The translations under genes were made by a program, and so were the position numbers. The notes under the pieces were generated by a model. That model searched no databases. It was not told the DNA's origin and worked only from the letters and a program-made list of their open reading frames with translations. From Aeromicrobium sp. IC_218 (GTDB taxonomy: Bacteria; Actinomycetota; Actinomycetes; Propionibacteriales; Nocardioidaceae): DNA of 64,000 bases. Of this stretch, positions 10,168 through 22,968 are shown piece by piece. Positions within the stretch are counted from its first letter, which is position 1. Each line of letters begins with the position of its first letter. The stretch spans positions 62,001 to 126,000 of the forward strand of contig NZ_SJXM01000002.1 of assembly GCF_004336805.1 (NCBI RefSeq), read 5' to 3'.

Positions 10168-10198
10168 GTCGGACCTTTCTGGGTGTCCTGTTGGACGA

Positions 10199-10993
10199 TC
10201 AGCCGATGCTCGGCAGGGCGTAGAACCGGGCGATCCCGGCGAACTCCTCGGCCTCGAGGCTCGCACCGCCGACCAGGGCCCCGTCCACGTCGGGCTGGGC
10301 CATGATCGACGCGACGTTCGCCGCCTTGACCGATCCGCCGTACAGGATACGCAACGACGCGGCCGCCTCCGGCGACCAGGTCTCCGCGACACGCTGGCGG
10401 ATCGCCGAGCACACCTCCTGGGCGTCCTCGGGGGTGGCCACCTCGCCGGTGCCGATCGCCCAGACCGGCTCGTACGCGACGACCAGCCCGGCGACCTCCT
10501 CGGGCGAGAAGCCGGCCAGCGAGCCCTCGACCTGCGCGAGCGTGTACGCGACGTGCTCGCCGGCCTGACGGACCTCCAGGCCCTCGCCGACGCACACGAT
10601 GGGCGTCATGCTCGCCGCGAGCGCCTTGCGCGCCTTGGTGGCCACGAGCTCGTCGGACTCGGCGTGGTCCTGGCGGCGCTCGGAGTGCCCCACGACGACG
10701 TAGGAGCAGCCGATCTTGGCCAGCATCGCGGCCGAGATCTCGCCCGTGTGCGCGCCGCCGTCGTGGGCGGAGACGTCCTGGGCGCCGTAGCGGATCTTCA
10801 GCCGGTCACCGTCGACGAGCGTCTGGACGCTGCGCAGGTCGGTGAACGGCGGGACCACGACGACCTCGGCCTTGTCGAAGTCGTGCTTCTTGTCCTGCAG
10901 CGTCCAGGCGAGCTTCTGGACGAGCACCACCGCTTCCTGGTGGTTGAGGTTGCTCTTCCAGTTGCCCGCCATCAGCGGGGTACGGGTGCTCAC
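10199..10993 (-). CDS. tpiA: Triose-phosphate isomerase
   Basis: TIM-barrel enzyme interconverting dihydroxyacetone phosphate and glyceraldehyde-3-phosphate. 264 residues. GNWKSN near residue 10 holds the catalytic lysine, VVGHSERR near 100 the catalytic histidine, and [11 protein letters not shown] near 172 the catalytic glutamate with the flexible loop. The start GTG overlaps the pgk stop (GTGA at 10993-10990), with GGAGGAG upstream inside pgk. Confidence 0.96.
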   Translation of the reverse strand: MSTRTPLMAGNWKSNLNHQEAVVLVQKLAWTLQDKKHDFDKAEVVVVPPFTDLRSVQTLVDGDRLKIRYGAQDVSAHDGGAHTGEISAAMLAKIGCSYVVVGHSERRQDHAESDELVATKARKALAASMTPIVCVGEGLEVRQAGEHVAYTLAQVEGSLAGFSPEEVAGLVVAYEPVWAIGTGEVATPEDAQEVCSAIRQRVAETWSPEAAASLRILYGGSVKAANVASIMAQPDVDGALVGGASLEAEEFAGIARFYALPSIG

Positions 10994-12183
10994 GACTGCT
11001 CCTCCAGGACGTCCAGGCCCGGGAGCGTCTTGCCCTCGAGGTACTCCAGGCTCGCACCGCCACCGGTGGAGATGTGACCGAACTGCGCGTCCTCGAAGCC
11101 GAGCTGGCGCACCGCGGCGGCGGAGTCACCACCGCCGACGACCGACAGGCCGTCGACCTCGGTGAGCGCCTGGGCGACCGTCCGCGTGCCCTCGGCGAAC
11201 GACGCCATCTCGAACACGCCCATCGGGCCGTTCCAGAAGACGGTGCGCGCGCCGCGGATGCGCTCGGCGAACGCGGCCGCCGACTCCGGGCCGATGTCCA
11301 GGCCCATGCGGTCGGCCGGGATGGCGTCGGCGGCGACGGTCTCGGCGCCGGCGTCCTTGAACTCCGGCGCGACAACGACGTCGGTCGGCAGCAGCAGCTC
11401 GACGCCCTGCGCGGCCGCGCGCTCCAGGTAGGAGCGGGCGGTGTCGAGCTGGTCGGCCTCGAGGAGCGACGTGCCGACCTCGTGGCCCTGGGCCTTGAGG
11501 AAGGTGAACAGCATGCCGCCGCCGATGAGGAGCGCGTCGGCCTTGTCGAGCAGGTTGTCGATGACGCCCAGCTTGTCCGACACCTTCGAGCCGCCCAGGA
11601 CGACCACGTAGGGACGCTCGGGGGTCTCGGTCAGGCGCTGCAGCACCTCGACCTCGGCCTGCACCAGGCCGCCGACGGCGGCGGGCAGGCGCGTGGCCAC
11701 GTCGTAGACGCTGGCCTGCTTGCGGTGCACGACACCGAAGCCGTCGGACACGAAGACGTCGGCCAGCGCGGCGAGCTCGTCGGCGAACGCGCCGCGCACG
11801 GCGTCGTCCTTGCTCGTCTCGCCCGGGTTGAACCGGACGTTCTCGAGCACCGCGACGTCACCGTCCTCGAGCGCCGCGCTGATGCGCTGCGCCTCGGCGC
11901 CGACCGTGTCGTTGGCGAAGAGCACGGGACGGCCGAGCAGCTCGGCGAGCCGCTCGGCCACCGGGGCCAGCGAGTACGTCGGGTTCGGCGTGCCGTCGGG
12001 ACGGCCGAGGTGCGCGGTGACCAGCACGCGCGCACCCGCGTCCGCGAGCCGCTTGATCGTCGGGACGCTCGCGCGGACGCGGCCGTCGTCGGTGATCGTC
12101 GTGCCGTCGAGCGGCACGTTCAGGTCGCTGCGGACCAGGACGCGCTTGCCGCGCAGGTCGCCGAGGTCGTCGATGGTCTGCAC
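10990..12183 (-). CDS. pgk: Phosphoglycerate kinase
   Basis: Makes ATP from 1,3-bisphosphoglycerate. 397 residues. The N-terminal substrate motif [12 protein letters not shown], the HLGRPDG loop near residue 62, and the C-terminal [13 protein letters not shown] nucleotide motif are present. Start set at GTG 12183, two bases after the gap stop, since the family N-terminus begins there. It lacks a clear Shine-Dalgarno sequence and probably depends on translational coupling to gap. The longer open frame upstream lies antiparallel to nothing but overlaps gap in another frame and is rejected. Confidence 0.95.
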   Translation of the reverse strand: MQTIDDLGDLRGKRVLVRSDLNVPLDGTTITDDGRVRASVPTIKRLADAGARVLVTAHLGRPDGTPNPTYSLAPVAERLAELLGRPVLFANDTVGAEAQRISAALEDGDVAVLENVRFNPGETSKDDAVRGAFADELAALADVFVSDGFGVVHRKQASVYDVATRLPAAVGGLVQAEVEVLQRLTETPERPYVVVLGGSKVSDKLGVIDNLLDKADALLIGGGMLFTFLKAQGHEVGTSLLEADQLDTARSYLERAAAQGVELLLPTDVVVAPEFKDAGAETVAADAIPADRMGLDIGPESAAAFAERIRGARTVFWNGPMGVFEMASFAEGTRTVAQALTEVDGLSVVGGGDSAAAVRQLGFEDAQFGHISTGGGASLEYLEGKTLPGLDVLEEQS

Positions 12184-12185
12184 GG

Positions 12186-13274
<1,089 letters not shown>

Positions 13275-13291
13275 TTACGCGCGGGTATCGG

Positions 13292-14278
13292 TCACTCGTC
13301 GTCCAGGACGTCCTCGGACAGGCCCGCCTCGGTGTCGGGGACACCCAGCTCCTCGGCCCGCTTGTCGGCCATCGCGAGCAGGCGCCGGATGCGTCCGGCG
13401 ATGGCGTCCTTGGTCAGCACGGGCTCGTGGAGGCGGCCCAGCTCCTCCAGGCTCGCCTGGCGGTGCTCGACGCGCAGCTCGCCGGCCATGCGCAGGTGGT
13501 CGGGCACCTCGTCGCCGAGGATCTCCAGCGCGCGCTGGGCCCGGGCGCCGGCGGCGACCGCGGCGCGCGCCGAACGGCGCAGGTTGGCGTCGTCGAAGTT
13601 GGCCAGGCGGTTGGCCGTCGCGCGCACCTCGCGGCGCATGCGGCGCTCCTCCCAGGCCAGCAGCGTCTCGTGGGCACCCAGACGGGTCAGCAGCGCACCG
13701 ATGGCCTCGCCGTCGCGGATGACGACGCGGTCGACGCCACGGACCTCGCGGGCCTTGGCGCCGATGCCCAGCCGGCGGGCCGCGCCGACCAGGGCGAGGG
13801 CGGCCTCGGAGCCGGGGCAGGTCACCTCGAGGGCGGACGAGCGTCCGGGCTCGGTGAGCGAGCCGCGGGCCAGGAACGTGCCCCGCCAGGCGGCCACGGC
13901 GTCGCACGTGGCGCCGGAGACGACCTGCGGGGGAAGTCCGCGCACCGGACGTCCGCGACCGTCGATGAGGCCGGTCTGGCGGGCGAGCGCCTCGCCGTCA
14001 CGGCTGACCCGGACGAGGTAGTGCGCGCTCTTGCGCAGGCTCGAGCCGCCGCGCAGCATCGCGATCTCGCTGTCGTGGCCGTAGACCTCGGCGATGTCCT
14101 TGCGCAGGCGGCGGGCCGCGGCCCCGGTGTCGAGCTCGGCCTCGACGACGATGCGTCCGGCCGAGAGGTGGAGGCCACCGGCGAAGCGGAGCATCGAGGA
14201 GACCTCCGCCTTGCGGCAGCAGGCCTTCGTGACGTTCGTGCTCGCGAGCTCGGACTTCACCTGCGCGGTCATCGCCAT
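13292..14278 (-). CDS. whiA: Transcriptional regulator WhiA
   Basis: DNA-binding protein required for sporulation septation in Streptomyces and conserved in Gram-positives including non-sporulators, where it affects cell division. 328 residues: an N-terminal region with a degenerate LAGLIDADG homing-endonuclease fold (about 1-220, with [19 protein letters not shown] near the start), then a C-terminal helix-turn-helix (about 240-310; [26 protein letters not shown] segment). ATG at 14278 has GAAGGTGG upstream; a second ATG two codons in is possible. It follows yvcK by 4 bp in the conserved rapZ-yvcK-whiA order. Confidence 0.95.
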   Translation of the reverse strand: MAMTAQVKSELASTNVTKACCRKAEVSSMLRFAGGLHLSAGRIVVEAELDTGAAARRLRKDIAEVYGHDSEIAMLRGGSSLRKSAHYLVRVSRDGEALARQTGLIDGRGRPVRGLPPQVVSGATCDAVAAWRGTFLARGSLTEPGRSSALEVTCPGSEAALALVGAARRLGIGAKAREVRGVDRVVIRDGEAIGALLTRLGAHETLLAWEERRMRREVRATANRLANFDDANLRRSARAAVAAGARAQRALEILGDEVPDHLRMAGELRVEHRQASLEELGRLHEPVLTKDAIAGRIRRLLAMADKRAEELGVPDTEAGLSEDVLDDE

Positions 14279-14282
14279 GCGG

Positions 14283-15281
14283 CTACCACCTTCCGGTCGC
14301 CCCGCGACCCCTGTCGTCCAGCTCGTCGAAGATCCGCCGGAACGCTGCCGCGAGGCGCAACGAGTCGTGCTGGTCGGACTGCGGCGAGGTCGCCACCGGC
14401 GTGCGCACGAGGCGGCCGCCGAGGCCCTTCACCATCGCGTCGAGACTACCGGTCTCGTCAACGACCCGGTCGTCGGCCAGCACGACGTCGATGTCGAGCT
14501 CGGGCGCGTGCGCCGCCAGCACCTCCAGGTGCGTCTCGGCGGTGAAGCCGTCGGTCTCCCCCGGCTGGTTGGCCAGGTTGAGCACCAGCACCCGCTTGGC
14601 GCTCGTGCGCACCAGCGCGTCGCGCAGCTCGGGCACGAGCAGGTTGGGGATGACGCTGGTGAACCACGAGCCCGGACCGATGACCACGTCGTCGGCGGCC
14701 ATGATCGCCTCGACCGCCTCCGGGCAGGCCGGAGGGTCGGACGGCTCGAGCGACACCGACACGACGTCGCCGTCGGTGGAGGCGACCTCGACCTGGCCGC
14801 GGATGGTGGTGAGCTCGCCGGGCTGGTCGTGCAGGACGACCTCGGCGGTGATCTCGATCGGCACGGACGTCATGGGCAGCACCCGGCCCTGGGCGCCGAG
14901 CAGGCGGCCGACGAGGTCGAGCCCGGCGACGTGGTCGCCCAGCCGCTCCCACACGGCCGCGATGAGCAGGTTGCCGACCGCGTGGCCGTGCAGCTCGCCC
15001 TCGGTCTGGAAGCGGTGCTGCAGCACGTCGGCCCACGTGCGTCCCCACTGGTCGTCGCCGCAGAGGGCGGCCAGGGCCATGCGCAGGTCGCCGGGCGGCA
15101 GGACGCCCAGCTCGGTGCGCAGCCGCCCGGACGAGCCGCCGTTGTCGGCGACGGTGACGACGCCGGTCAGGTCGGTGGGCAGCAGCCGCAGCGCCGACAG
15201 GCTCGCGGCCAGGCCGTGCCCGCCGCCCAGCGCCACGACGCGGCGGGCGCGCTGGTTCGGGAGCCGGCGCGTGGCGCTCAC
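14283..15281 (-). CDS. yvcK: Gluconeogenesis factor YvcK / CofD-like protein
   Basis: CofD-related protein that binds UDP-sugars and helps set peptidoglycan precursor flux and growth on gluconeogenic carbon. 332 residues. The N-terminal [10 protein letters not shown] loop (about 18-27), [12 protein letters not shown] near 44, and [15 protein letters not shown] in the middle are family motifs. Start is the GTG at 15281, overlapping the rapZ stop (GTGA); the frame extends upstream only as a shadow of rapZ. Translationally coupled to rapZ upstream and whiA downstream. Confidence 0.93.
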   Translation of the reverse strand: MSATRRLPNQRARRVVALGGGHGLAASLSALRLLPTDLTGVVTVADNGGSSGRLRTELGVLPPGDLRMALAALCGDDQWGRTWADVLQHRFQTEGELHGHAVGNLLIAAVWERLGDHVAGLDLVGRLLGAQGRVLPMTSVPIEITAEVVLHDQPGELTTIRGQVEVASTDGDVVSVSLEPSDPPACPEAVEAIMAADDVVIGPGSWFTSVIPNLLVPELRDALVRTSAKRVLVLNLANQPGETDGFTAETHLEVLAAHAPELDIDVVLADDRVVDETGSLDAMVKGLGGRLVRTPVATSPQSDQHDSLRLAAAFRRIFDELDDRGRGATGRW

Positions 15282-16141
15282 TCGCGTCCCAGGTCGCGGT
15301 GGACCACCAGCGTGGGGACCTGGTGCCGGCGCAGGCGGTCGGCGAACGCCTCGGCCATGGCGACGCTGCGGTGGCGTCCGCCGGTGCAGCCGATCGCGAT
15401 GGTGAGGAAGTGCTTGTCCTCCTTGAGGAAGCCGTCGGTCAGGAAGGCGACCAGCTCCTCGTAGCGCTCCAGGAACTCCTCGGCGCGGGGCTGGGACCGG
15501 ACGTAGTCGCGGACCGGGTCGTCCAGGCCGCTGAGCGGGCGCAGGTCGTCGACCCAGAAAGGGTTGGGCAGGAAGCGCATGTCGGCGACCATGTCGGCGT
15601 CGATCGGCAGGCCGTACTTGAAGCCGAACGACACGACCGAGGCGCGCAGGCCCCCGGACTCGGGGTCGTGGAAGGCGGCGCGCACGCGCGAGGCCAGCTG
15701 GTGGGTGTTGAGGTTCGTGGTGTCGATGACGACGTTGGCCCGGCCGCGCCACGAACGCAGGAGCTCGCGCTCGCGGGCGAAACCGTCCATGAGGCGTCCC
15801 TCGCGGCTGAGCGGGTGCGGACGCCGGGCGGCCTCCTGGCGGCGTACGAGCACCTCGTCGGCGGCCTCCAGGTAGAGCACCAGCGGCGTCACGCCGGAGT
15901 CACGCACCGTCTCGACCGCGTCGAACAGCTCGCCGAAGAACGGGCCGGAGCGGGCGTCGACGACGACGGCGAGGCCGACGAAGCCGTCGAGGTCGCGCGC
16001 GGTGCGCACGACCTCAGGCAGCAGGGCGGCGGGGAGGTTGTCGACCACGTAGTAGCCGAGCTTCTCCAGGGTCTTCGCCGCGGTGCCTCGCCCGGCGCCG
16101 GTCATGCCGGTCACCAGCACGAGCTCGTCGAGCCGAGCCAT
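15278..16141 (-). CDS. rapZ: RapZ-family nucleotide-binding adapter
   Basis: P-loop protein homologous to RapZ/YvcJ. In E. coli RapZ adapts RNase E to the GlmZ sRNA; the actinobacterial role is unsettled. 287 residues. The P-loop is GMTGAGRGT (about 12-20), where arginine replaces the usual lysine, as in other actinobacterial members I recall. The C-terminal domain has FGFKYGLPIDADMVADMRFLPNP near 170 and the signature IGCTGGRHRSV near 250. ATG at 16141 abuts the uvrC stop directly. Confidence 0.93.
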   Translation of the reverse strand: MARLDELVLVTGMTGAGRGTAAKTLEKLGYYVVDNLPAALLPEVVRTARDLDGFVGLAVVVDARSGPFFGELFDAVETVRDSGVTPLVLYLEAADEVLVRRQEAARRPHPLSREGRLMDGFARERELLRSWRGRANVVIDTTNLNTHQLASRVRAAFHDPESGGLRASVVSFGFKYGLPIDADMVADMRFLPNPFWVDDLRPLSGLDDPVRDYVRSQPRAEEFLERYEELVAFLTDGFLKEDKHFLTIAIGCTGGRHRSVAMAEAFADRLRRHQVPTLVVHRDLGRE

Positions 16142-18093
16142 CTAGTCCTCCAGGATCTCGCCGGTGGCGGTGTTGACCGCGACCGTACCGGACGCCGCCC
16201 GGGCGTCGCCGTCGTTCAGGGCGGCATGGATCGCCGCGGCGGTCGCCGGACCGATGCCGGGCACCGCGGCCAGCTCGTCGACCGAGGCCTGCCGCATGGC
16301 CTTGACCGAGCCGAACGTCTTGCGCAGCGCCTTGATGCGCGTCGGCCCCAGGCCCGGGACGGCGTCGAGCTCGCTGACCACCATCGACTTGCTGCGCCGC
16401 TGGCGGTGGTGGCTGATGGCGAAGCGGTGGGCCTCGTCACGGACCCGCTGGAGCAGGTACAGCCCCTCGCTCGTGCGCGGCATGATGACCGGGTCCTCGT
16501 CGTCGGGGACCCAGACCTCCTCCAGGCGCTTGGCCAGGCCGCACAGCGCGACGTCGGTGATGCCCAGCTCGTCCATGGCCTGCTGCGCGGCCGCCACCTG
16601 CGGCGGGCCGCCGTCGACGACCACGAGCGCGGGCGCGTAGGCGAACTTCTTCGGCTTGCCGGTCTCGGGGTCGATGCCGGCGGCGTCGGCACCCTCGGCC
16701 CGGGCCTTGAGCAGCCGCTCGAACCGGCGCGTGATGACCTCGTGCATCGCGGCGACGTCGCTCTGGCCCTCGTGCCGGATGGTGAAGCGGCGGTACTCGG
16801 ACTTGCGCGGCAGGCCGTCCTCGAAGACGACCATGGACGCGACGATCTCGGTGCCCTGCAGGTTGGAGATGTCGTAGCACTCGATGCGCAGCGGGGCGGT
16901 CGGCAGGCCGAGCGTCTCCTGGATCTCCTCGAGCGCCTGGCTGCGGGCGGTCAGGTCGCCGGCGCGCTTGAGCTTGTGCCGGGCCATGACCTGCTTGGCG
17001 TTCTGGCCGACCGTCTCGAGCAGCCGCTTCTTGTCGCCGCGCTGCGGGACGCGCAGGGTGACCGGGCCGTTGCGCAGCTCGGCGAGCAGCGCCTCCAGTG
17101 CCTCGACGTCGGCCGGCAGCGCGGGCACGAGCACCTCGCGCGGGATGCCCGCCGGCGCGGCGTCCTGGTACAGCGCCATGACCGCGCGCTCGACCAGCTC
17201 GGGCAGCGGCGCGTCGTCGGCGCGGTCGGCGACCCAGCCGCGCTGGCCGCGGATGCGTCCGCCACGGACGTTGAAGATCTGCACGGCGACCTCGAGCGGG
17301 TCGAGCTCGAAGCCGAGCACGTCGGCGTCGGTGCCGTCGCCCAGCACGACGGTCTGCTTCTCCAGGACGCGGTTGAGCGCGCCGAGGTCGTCGCGGTACT
17401 TGGCCGCGAGCTCGTACTGCTGGCTGCTCGCGGCGTCGCGCATCTTGCGCTCGAGCTCGCGGGTGAACCCGGTGGTCTGGCCACCCATGAAGGACATGAA
17501 GTCCTCGACGATGTCGCGGTGCTCGTCGGCGTCGACGCGGCCGACGCACGGCGCGGCGCACTTGCCGATGTCACCGAGCAGGCAGGGACGTCCGATGGCC
17601 GCGGCCCGGCGGAACACGCCACCGGAGCACGAGCGCATCGGGAAGACCCGCAGCAGCGTGTCGACCGTGTCGCGGATGGCCCAGGCGTGGCCGTAGGGGC
17701 CGAAGTAGCGCACGCCCTTGCGCTGGGTCCCGCGCATGACCTGGACGCGCGGGTACTCCTCGCCCACGGTCACCGCGAGCCACGGGTAGGACTTGTCGTC
17801 GCGGTACTTGACGTTGAACCGCGGGTCGTACTCCTTGATCCAGGTGTACTCCAGCGCCAGCGCCTCGACCTCGGTGCCGACGACCGTCCAGTCGACGCCC
17901 GCGGCCGTGGTGACCATGCGCCGGGTGCGCTCGTGCAGGCCGGCCAGGTCGGCGAAGTACGAGTTCAGCCGCTGGCGCAGCGACTTCGCCTTGCCGACGT
18001 AGATGACCCGACCCTCGGCATCACGGAAGCGGTAGACGCCGGGGTCGGTGGGGATCTCCCCCGGCCGGGGCCGGTAGGTCGCCGGGTCGGCCA

Positions 18094-18094
<1 letters not shown>
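16142..18094 (-). CDS. uvrC: Excinuclease ABC subunit C
   Basis: Makes both incisions in nucleotide excision repair. 650 residues: GIY-YIG nuclease domain at about 15-95 (GVYRFRD...[14 protein letters not shown]), cysteines near 150-190 ([19 protein letters not shown]), UVR domain near 205-240, RNase-H-like C-terminal nuclease ([18 protein letters not shown]), and a double helix-hairpin-helix at about 575-630 ([24 protein letters not shown]). Start set at ATG 18094, which shares one base with the uvrA stop (TGATG); the frame is open further upstream but only inside uvrA. Confidence 0.96.
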
Positions 18095-20973
<2,879 letters not shown>

Positions 20974-21011
20974 GCGGCTCCTGAGGTCAGAGGTGGTGTG
21001 GGGCATCACCG

Positions 21012-21017
21012 AGCGTA
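21012..21017 (-). promoter_or_regulatory. Probable -10 of uvrA
   Basis: TACGCT on the minus strand, 5 nt before the in-frame ATG at 21006 and 38 nt before the GTG with a Shine-Dalgarno site. Transcription would begin at about the ATG. Confidence 0.45.
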
Positions 21018-21059
21018 ACGACGCCCACCGACAAGAACATCCCGACGCCGGTCGCGGGG

Positions 21060-21095
21060 TGACCGGACTCACCGTCCCTGGCCTATCGTCGGGCC
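21060..21095 (+). promoter_or_regulatory. Leaderless-type promoter of the metallo-hydrolase gene
   Basis: TGACCG at 21060-21065, an 18-bp spacer, and TATCGT at 21084-21089, then 6 nt to the ATG at 21096 with no ribosome-binding site. Confidence 0.55.
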
Positions 21096-21752
21096 ATGAC
21101 GTACACCGGACAGGTCAGCGTCGGGGGCCCCGCGGACGTCCGCGAGCTCGCCGACCTCACGATCACCAAGCTCGCCGTCGGCGACATGAGCAACAACGCC
21201 TACCTGCTCGAGTGCCGCGCCACCGGCAAGCGGCTCCTCGTCGACGCGGCGGCCGAGCCGAAGCGGCTCATGGAGCTCGTCGGCAGCACCGAGGCGCTCG
21301 ACGGCATCGTCACCACCCACCGCCACCCCGACCACTGGGCCGCGCTCGACGAGGTCGTCAAGGAGACCGTCGCCCGCACGTTCGCCGGCCGCGACGACGC
21401 CGACGGCATCCCCGTGCCCACGGACGTCCGCCTGGCCGACGGCGACACGCTGCGGTTCGGCGAGGTGGAGCTCGAGGTCGTCCAGGTCGTCGGCCACACC
21501 CCCGGCTCGATCGTGCTGGTGCACCGCGACTCCGACGGGAGCACGCACCTGTTCACCGGCGACTCCCTGTTCCCCGGCGGTCCTGGGAGGACGACAAGTC
21601 CCGAGGAGTTCGACTCGATCATGAGAGACCTGCAGGAAAAGGTCTTCGGCCGGCTCCCCGACGAAACGTGGTTCTACCCCGGGCACGGCGACGACTCCAC
21701 GCTCGGCGCCGAGCGCGCTTCGATACCTGAATGGTTGGCTCGCCGATGGTGA
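21096..21752 (+). CDS. MBL-fold metallo-hydrolase with a replaced 3' end
   Basis: Glyoxalase II-like metallo-beta-lactamase-fold hydrolase of 218 residues, orthologous by position to Rv1637c beside uvrA. Zinc ligands are visible: HRHPDH near 78-83, H near 139 (VVGHTPGS), the [11 protein letters not shown] loop near 154, and [13 protein letters not shown] near 195. Substrate unknown. Codon use changes abruptly at about 21580: from there to the stop it uses CCT, AGG, ACA, AGT, AGA, GAA, ATA and TTG, which the first 480 bases avoid. A second, frameshifted copy of the same 3' end lies at 22333-22471. The gene therefore looks chimeric, with its last 57 codons coming from a diverged homologue. It should still be a full-length protein. 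Confidence 0.88.
   Translation: MTYTGQVSVGGPADVRELADLTITKLAVGDMSNNAYLLECRATGKRLLVDAAAEPKRLMELVGSTEALDGIVTTHRHPDHWAALDEVVKETVARTFAGRDDADGIPVPTDVRLADGDTLRFGEVELEVVQVVGHTPGSIVLVHRDSDGSTHLFTGDSLFPGGPGRTTSPEEFDSIMRDLQEKVFGRLPDETWFYPGHGDDSTLGAERASIPEWLARRW
21681..21715 (+). repeat. 35-bp direct repeat, copy 1
   Basis: Lies in the metallo-hydrolase gene, encoding [11 protein letters not shown]. Identical over all 35 bases to 22400-22434, 719 bp downstream. The two copies bracket the two small unknown genes. Confidence 0.9.
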
Positions 21753-21754
21753 CG

Positions 21755-21994
21755 ATGGACGTGCCGGACGAGCTCGGATGGGCCTTGGTCGGCGGCCGTC
21801 GCGAGGGCGATTCCGTTCCAGAGCTTCCCGCGGACCTCTGGTCGTCGAAGTGGCGGAGCGCCCGGAGGCGGATCCCGTTCAAGGGCCCGATCGACGGCGT
21901 CTGCGAGGTCGAATCGACCACCCGGACGCAGACCGTCGCCGTACGCGAGGTGTCGAACGGCGTATACCTCCCTGCTATGCCGCGGGTCCTCTGA
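21755..21994 (+). CDS. Small protein of unknown function, first gene of inserted pair
   Basis: Predicted protein of 79 residues from ATG 21755; in-frame starts at 21731, 21746 and 21749 are also possible, the GTG at 21749 overlapping the hydrolase stop. I recognise no family. The sequence is soluble, with a basic stretch (SSKWRSARRRIPFKG) and a C-terminus VYLPAMPRVL. Base composition is visibly lower in GC than the flanking genes. The stop overlaps the next gene's ATG (TGATG at 21992-21996), supporting a real two-gene unit. It lies wholly between the 35-bp direct repeats, so it probably arrived with the foreign hydrolase tail. It could instead be a decayed fragment of a larger gene. Confidence 0.5.
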   Translation: MDVPDELGWALVGGRREGDSVPELPADLWSSKWRSARRRIPFKGPIDGVCEVESTTRTQTVAVREVSNGVYLPAMPRVL

Positions 21995-22311
21995 TGACTG
22001 GGACCGTGGAGCCGGACTGGCACGCGATTGCCACCTTCGAGTCCAACCTGATCGAGCAGTATGCCGACCGTGGAGCGGTCCGATCCGAGCACGTCGTGGC
22101 CTTCGACCCTCCGTTCCGATTCCACGCGTGGCTCGGGACCACGAGCGACGCCGAGAGGGACCTGCTCTCCGCCGACCCGGGTCTGTACCGAGTCGCTCAA
22201 CGACTGGCAGCGGCAGCAGGACTCGAGGGTCTTCTGAGCAGCGTCATCGTCGAGTCGCAGGAGACGGTGGACCGCGACTACGCGGCAAGTTGGTCCTACC
22301 GCCTTCGCTGA
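21994..22311 (+). CDS. Small protein of unknown function, second gene of inserted pair
   Basis: Predicted 105-residue soluble protein beginning MTGTVEPDWHAIATFESNL. No family recognised. The acidic, aromatic-containing N-terminal half (FDPPFRFHAWLGTTSDAERDLL) followed by a helical, alanine-rich half is the general look of small immunity-type or accessory proteins, but nothing in the sequence proves that. The ATG overlaps the stop of the preceding gene by one base. The gene ends just before the decayed second copy of the hydrolase 3' end. Codon use is atypical for this window (for example GCA, ACT, AGT, GGA). Confidence 0.55.
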   Translation: MTGTVEPDWHAIATFESNLIEQYADRGAVRSEHVVAFDPPFRFHAWLGTTSDAERDLLSADPGLYRVAQRLAAAAGLEGLLSSVIVESQETVDRDYAASWSYRLR

Positions 22312-22332
22312 CCGGACCCGCGCCGACCTGGA

Positions 22333-22471
22333 CAGCGGCTGATCGACGAGGTCGACCAAGATCTTCGGCCGCTTCGACGACGCGACCTGGTTCCACCCGG
22401 GGCACGGCGACGACTCCACGCTCGGCGCCGAGCGACCGCACCTCGCGGAGTGGCGCGAGCGCGGCTGGTGA
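22333..22471 (+). pseudogene. Remnant of the native 3' end of the metallo-hydrolase gene
   Basis: Translation in two frames gives QRLIDEVD, then after a shift KIFGRFDDATWFHPGHGDD and on to the ending AEWRERGW and TGA at 22469-22471. This is a homologue of the last ~45 residues of the hydrolase at 21096. Two bases appear to be missing near 22357, and TGA at 22340-22342 blocks the second frame upstream. There is no start codon or upstream domain. Its host-typical codons and the GW ending, common in actinobacterial orthologues, suggest this is the original tail displaced by the insertion. Confidence 0.8.
22400..22434 (+). repeat. 35-bp direct repeat, copy 2
   Basis: Second copy of the 21681-21715 block, inside the displaced hydrolase remnant. 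Identical over 35 bases. Confidence 0.9.
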
Positions 22472-22510
22472 CGCCACCAACGCGGCGGCCGCGCCCACGT
22501 GGGCACGGGG

Positions 22511-22561
22511 GCGGTGACCTGGCGTCCACGCGAGGGGCCCCGGTGGACGCCAGGTCACCGC
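22511..22561. terminator. Long perfect hairpin between converging genes
   Basis: A 19-bp perfect stem, GCGGTGACCTGGCGTCCAC at 22511-22529 with 22543-22561, around a 13-nt loop. It lies between the plus-strand hydrolase remnant and the minus-strand SRPBCC gene, so it probably terminates both. No U-tract is present. Confidence 0.65.
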
Positions 22562-22567
22562 TCTGCG

Positions 22568-22924
22568 TCAGGCGCCGTAGGTGAGGCGCAGCTCGCCGTA
22601 GAGCAGCTGCCCCAGCCGCCGGCGGACGTGGCTCGCGACGTCCTCGCCAGGAAGCTCGTGCGGCGTGACCACGCGGACCCGGAGCGTGCTGCCCGCCCCG
22701 GCGCGCGACAGCTCGAGGGTGACGACGTCGTCCGGACGCGCGGTCCACAACGACGACCACACGACCAGGCGCGGACGTTCGGACGCCACGACCCGCGGCG
22801 GCACCTCGTCCGCCTCGAGGACGAGCCACGGCCGCAGCCCGGTCGTGCGCGGGTCGACCAGGTCGTCCCAGACGACGTGCGGGGGCGCCGGCAGCGTCTT
22901 GGCCCGGTCGACGTACTCGATCAC
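22568..22924 (-). CDS. SRPBCC / START-like domain protein
   Basis: 118-residue protein with the look of the polyketide cyclase/START-like (SRPBCC) superfamily, which binds hydrophobic ligands in a helix-grip cavity. Family-like features are the N-terminal PAPPHVVWDDLVDP strand-helix, central hydrophobic strands (RPRLVVWSSLW, DVVTLELSR), and a long C-terminal helix (DVASHVRRRLGQLLYGEL). Start at GTG 22924, 6 nt after TACCCT, so probably leaderless. Ligand unknown. It diverges from the methyltransferase at 22969. Confidence 0.75.
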   Translation of the reverse strand: MIEYVDRAKTLPAPPHVVWDDLVDPRTTGLRPWLVLEADEVPPRVVASERPRLVVWSSLWTARPDDVVTLELSRAGAGSTLRVRVVTPHELPGEDVASHVRRRLGQLLYGELRLTYGA

Positions 22925-22936
22925 CGGGCCAGGGTA
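22925..22936 (-). promoter_or_regulatory. Leaderless-type promoter of the SRPBCC gene
   Basis: Minus strand TACCCT (22936-22931) then 6 nt (GGCCCG) to the GTG at 22924; no ribosome-binding site. Confidence 0.55.
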
Positions 22937-22968
22937 GGGCGGTCCCCGGGCCGCCGAACGGTCTTCCC

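Noticed and set aside
22354-22471. Second functional metallo-hydrolase
   Set aside because: Only the last ~45 residues are present, with a frameshift and an in-frame stop upstream; scored as a pseudogene remnant.
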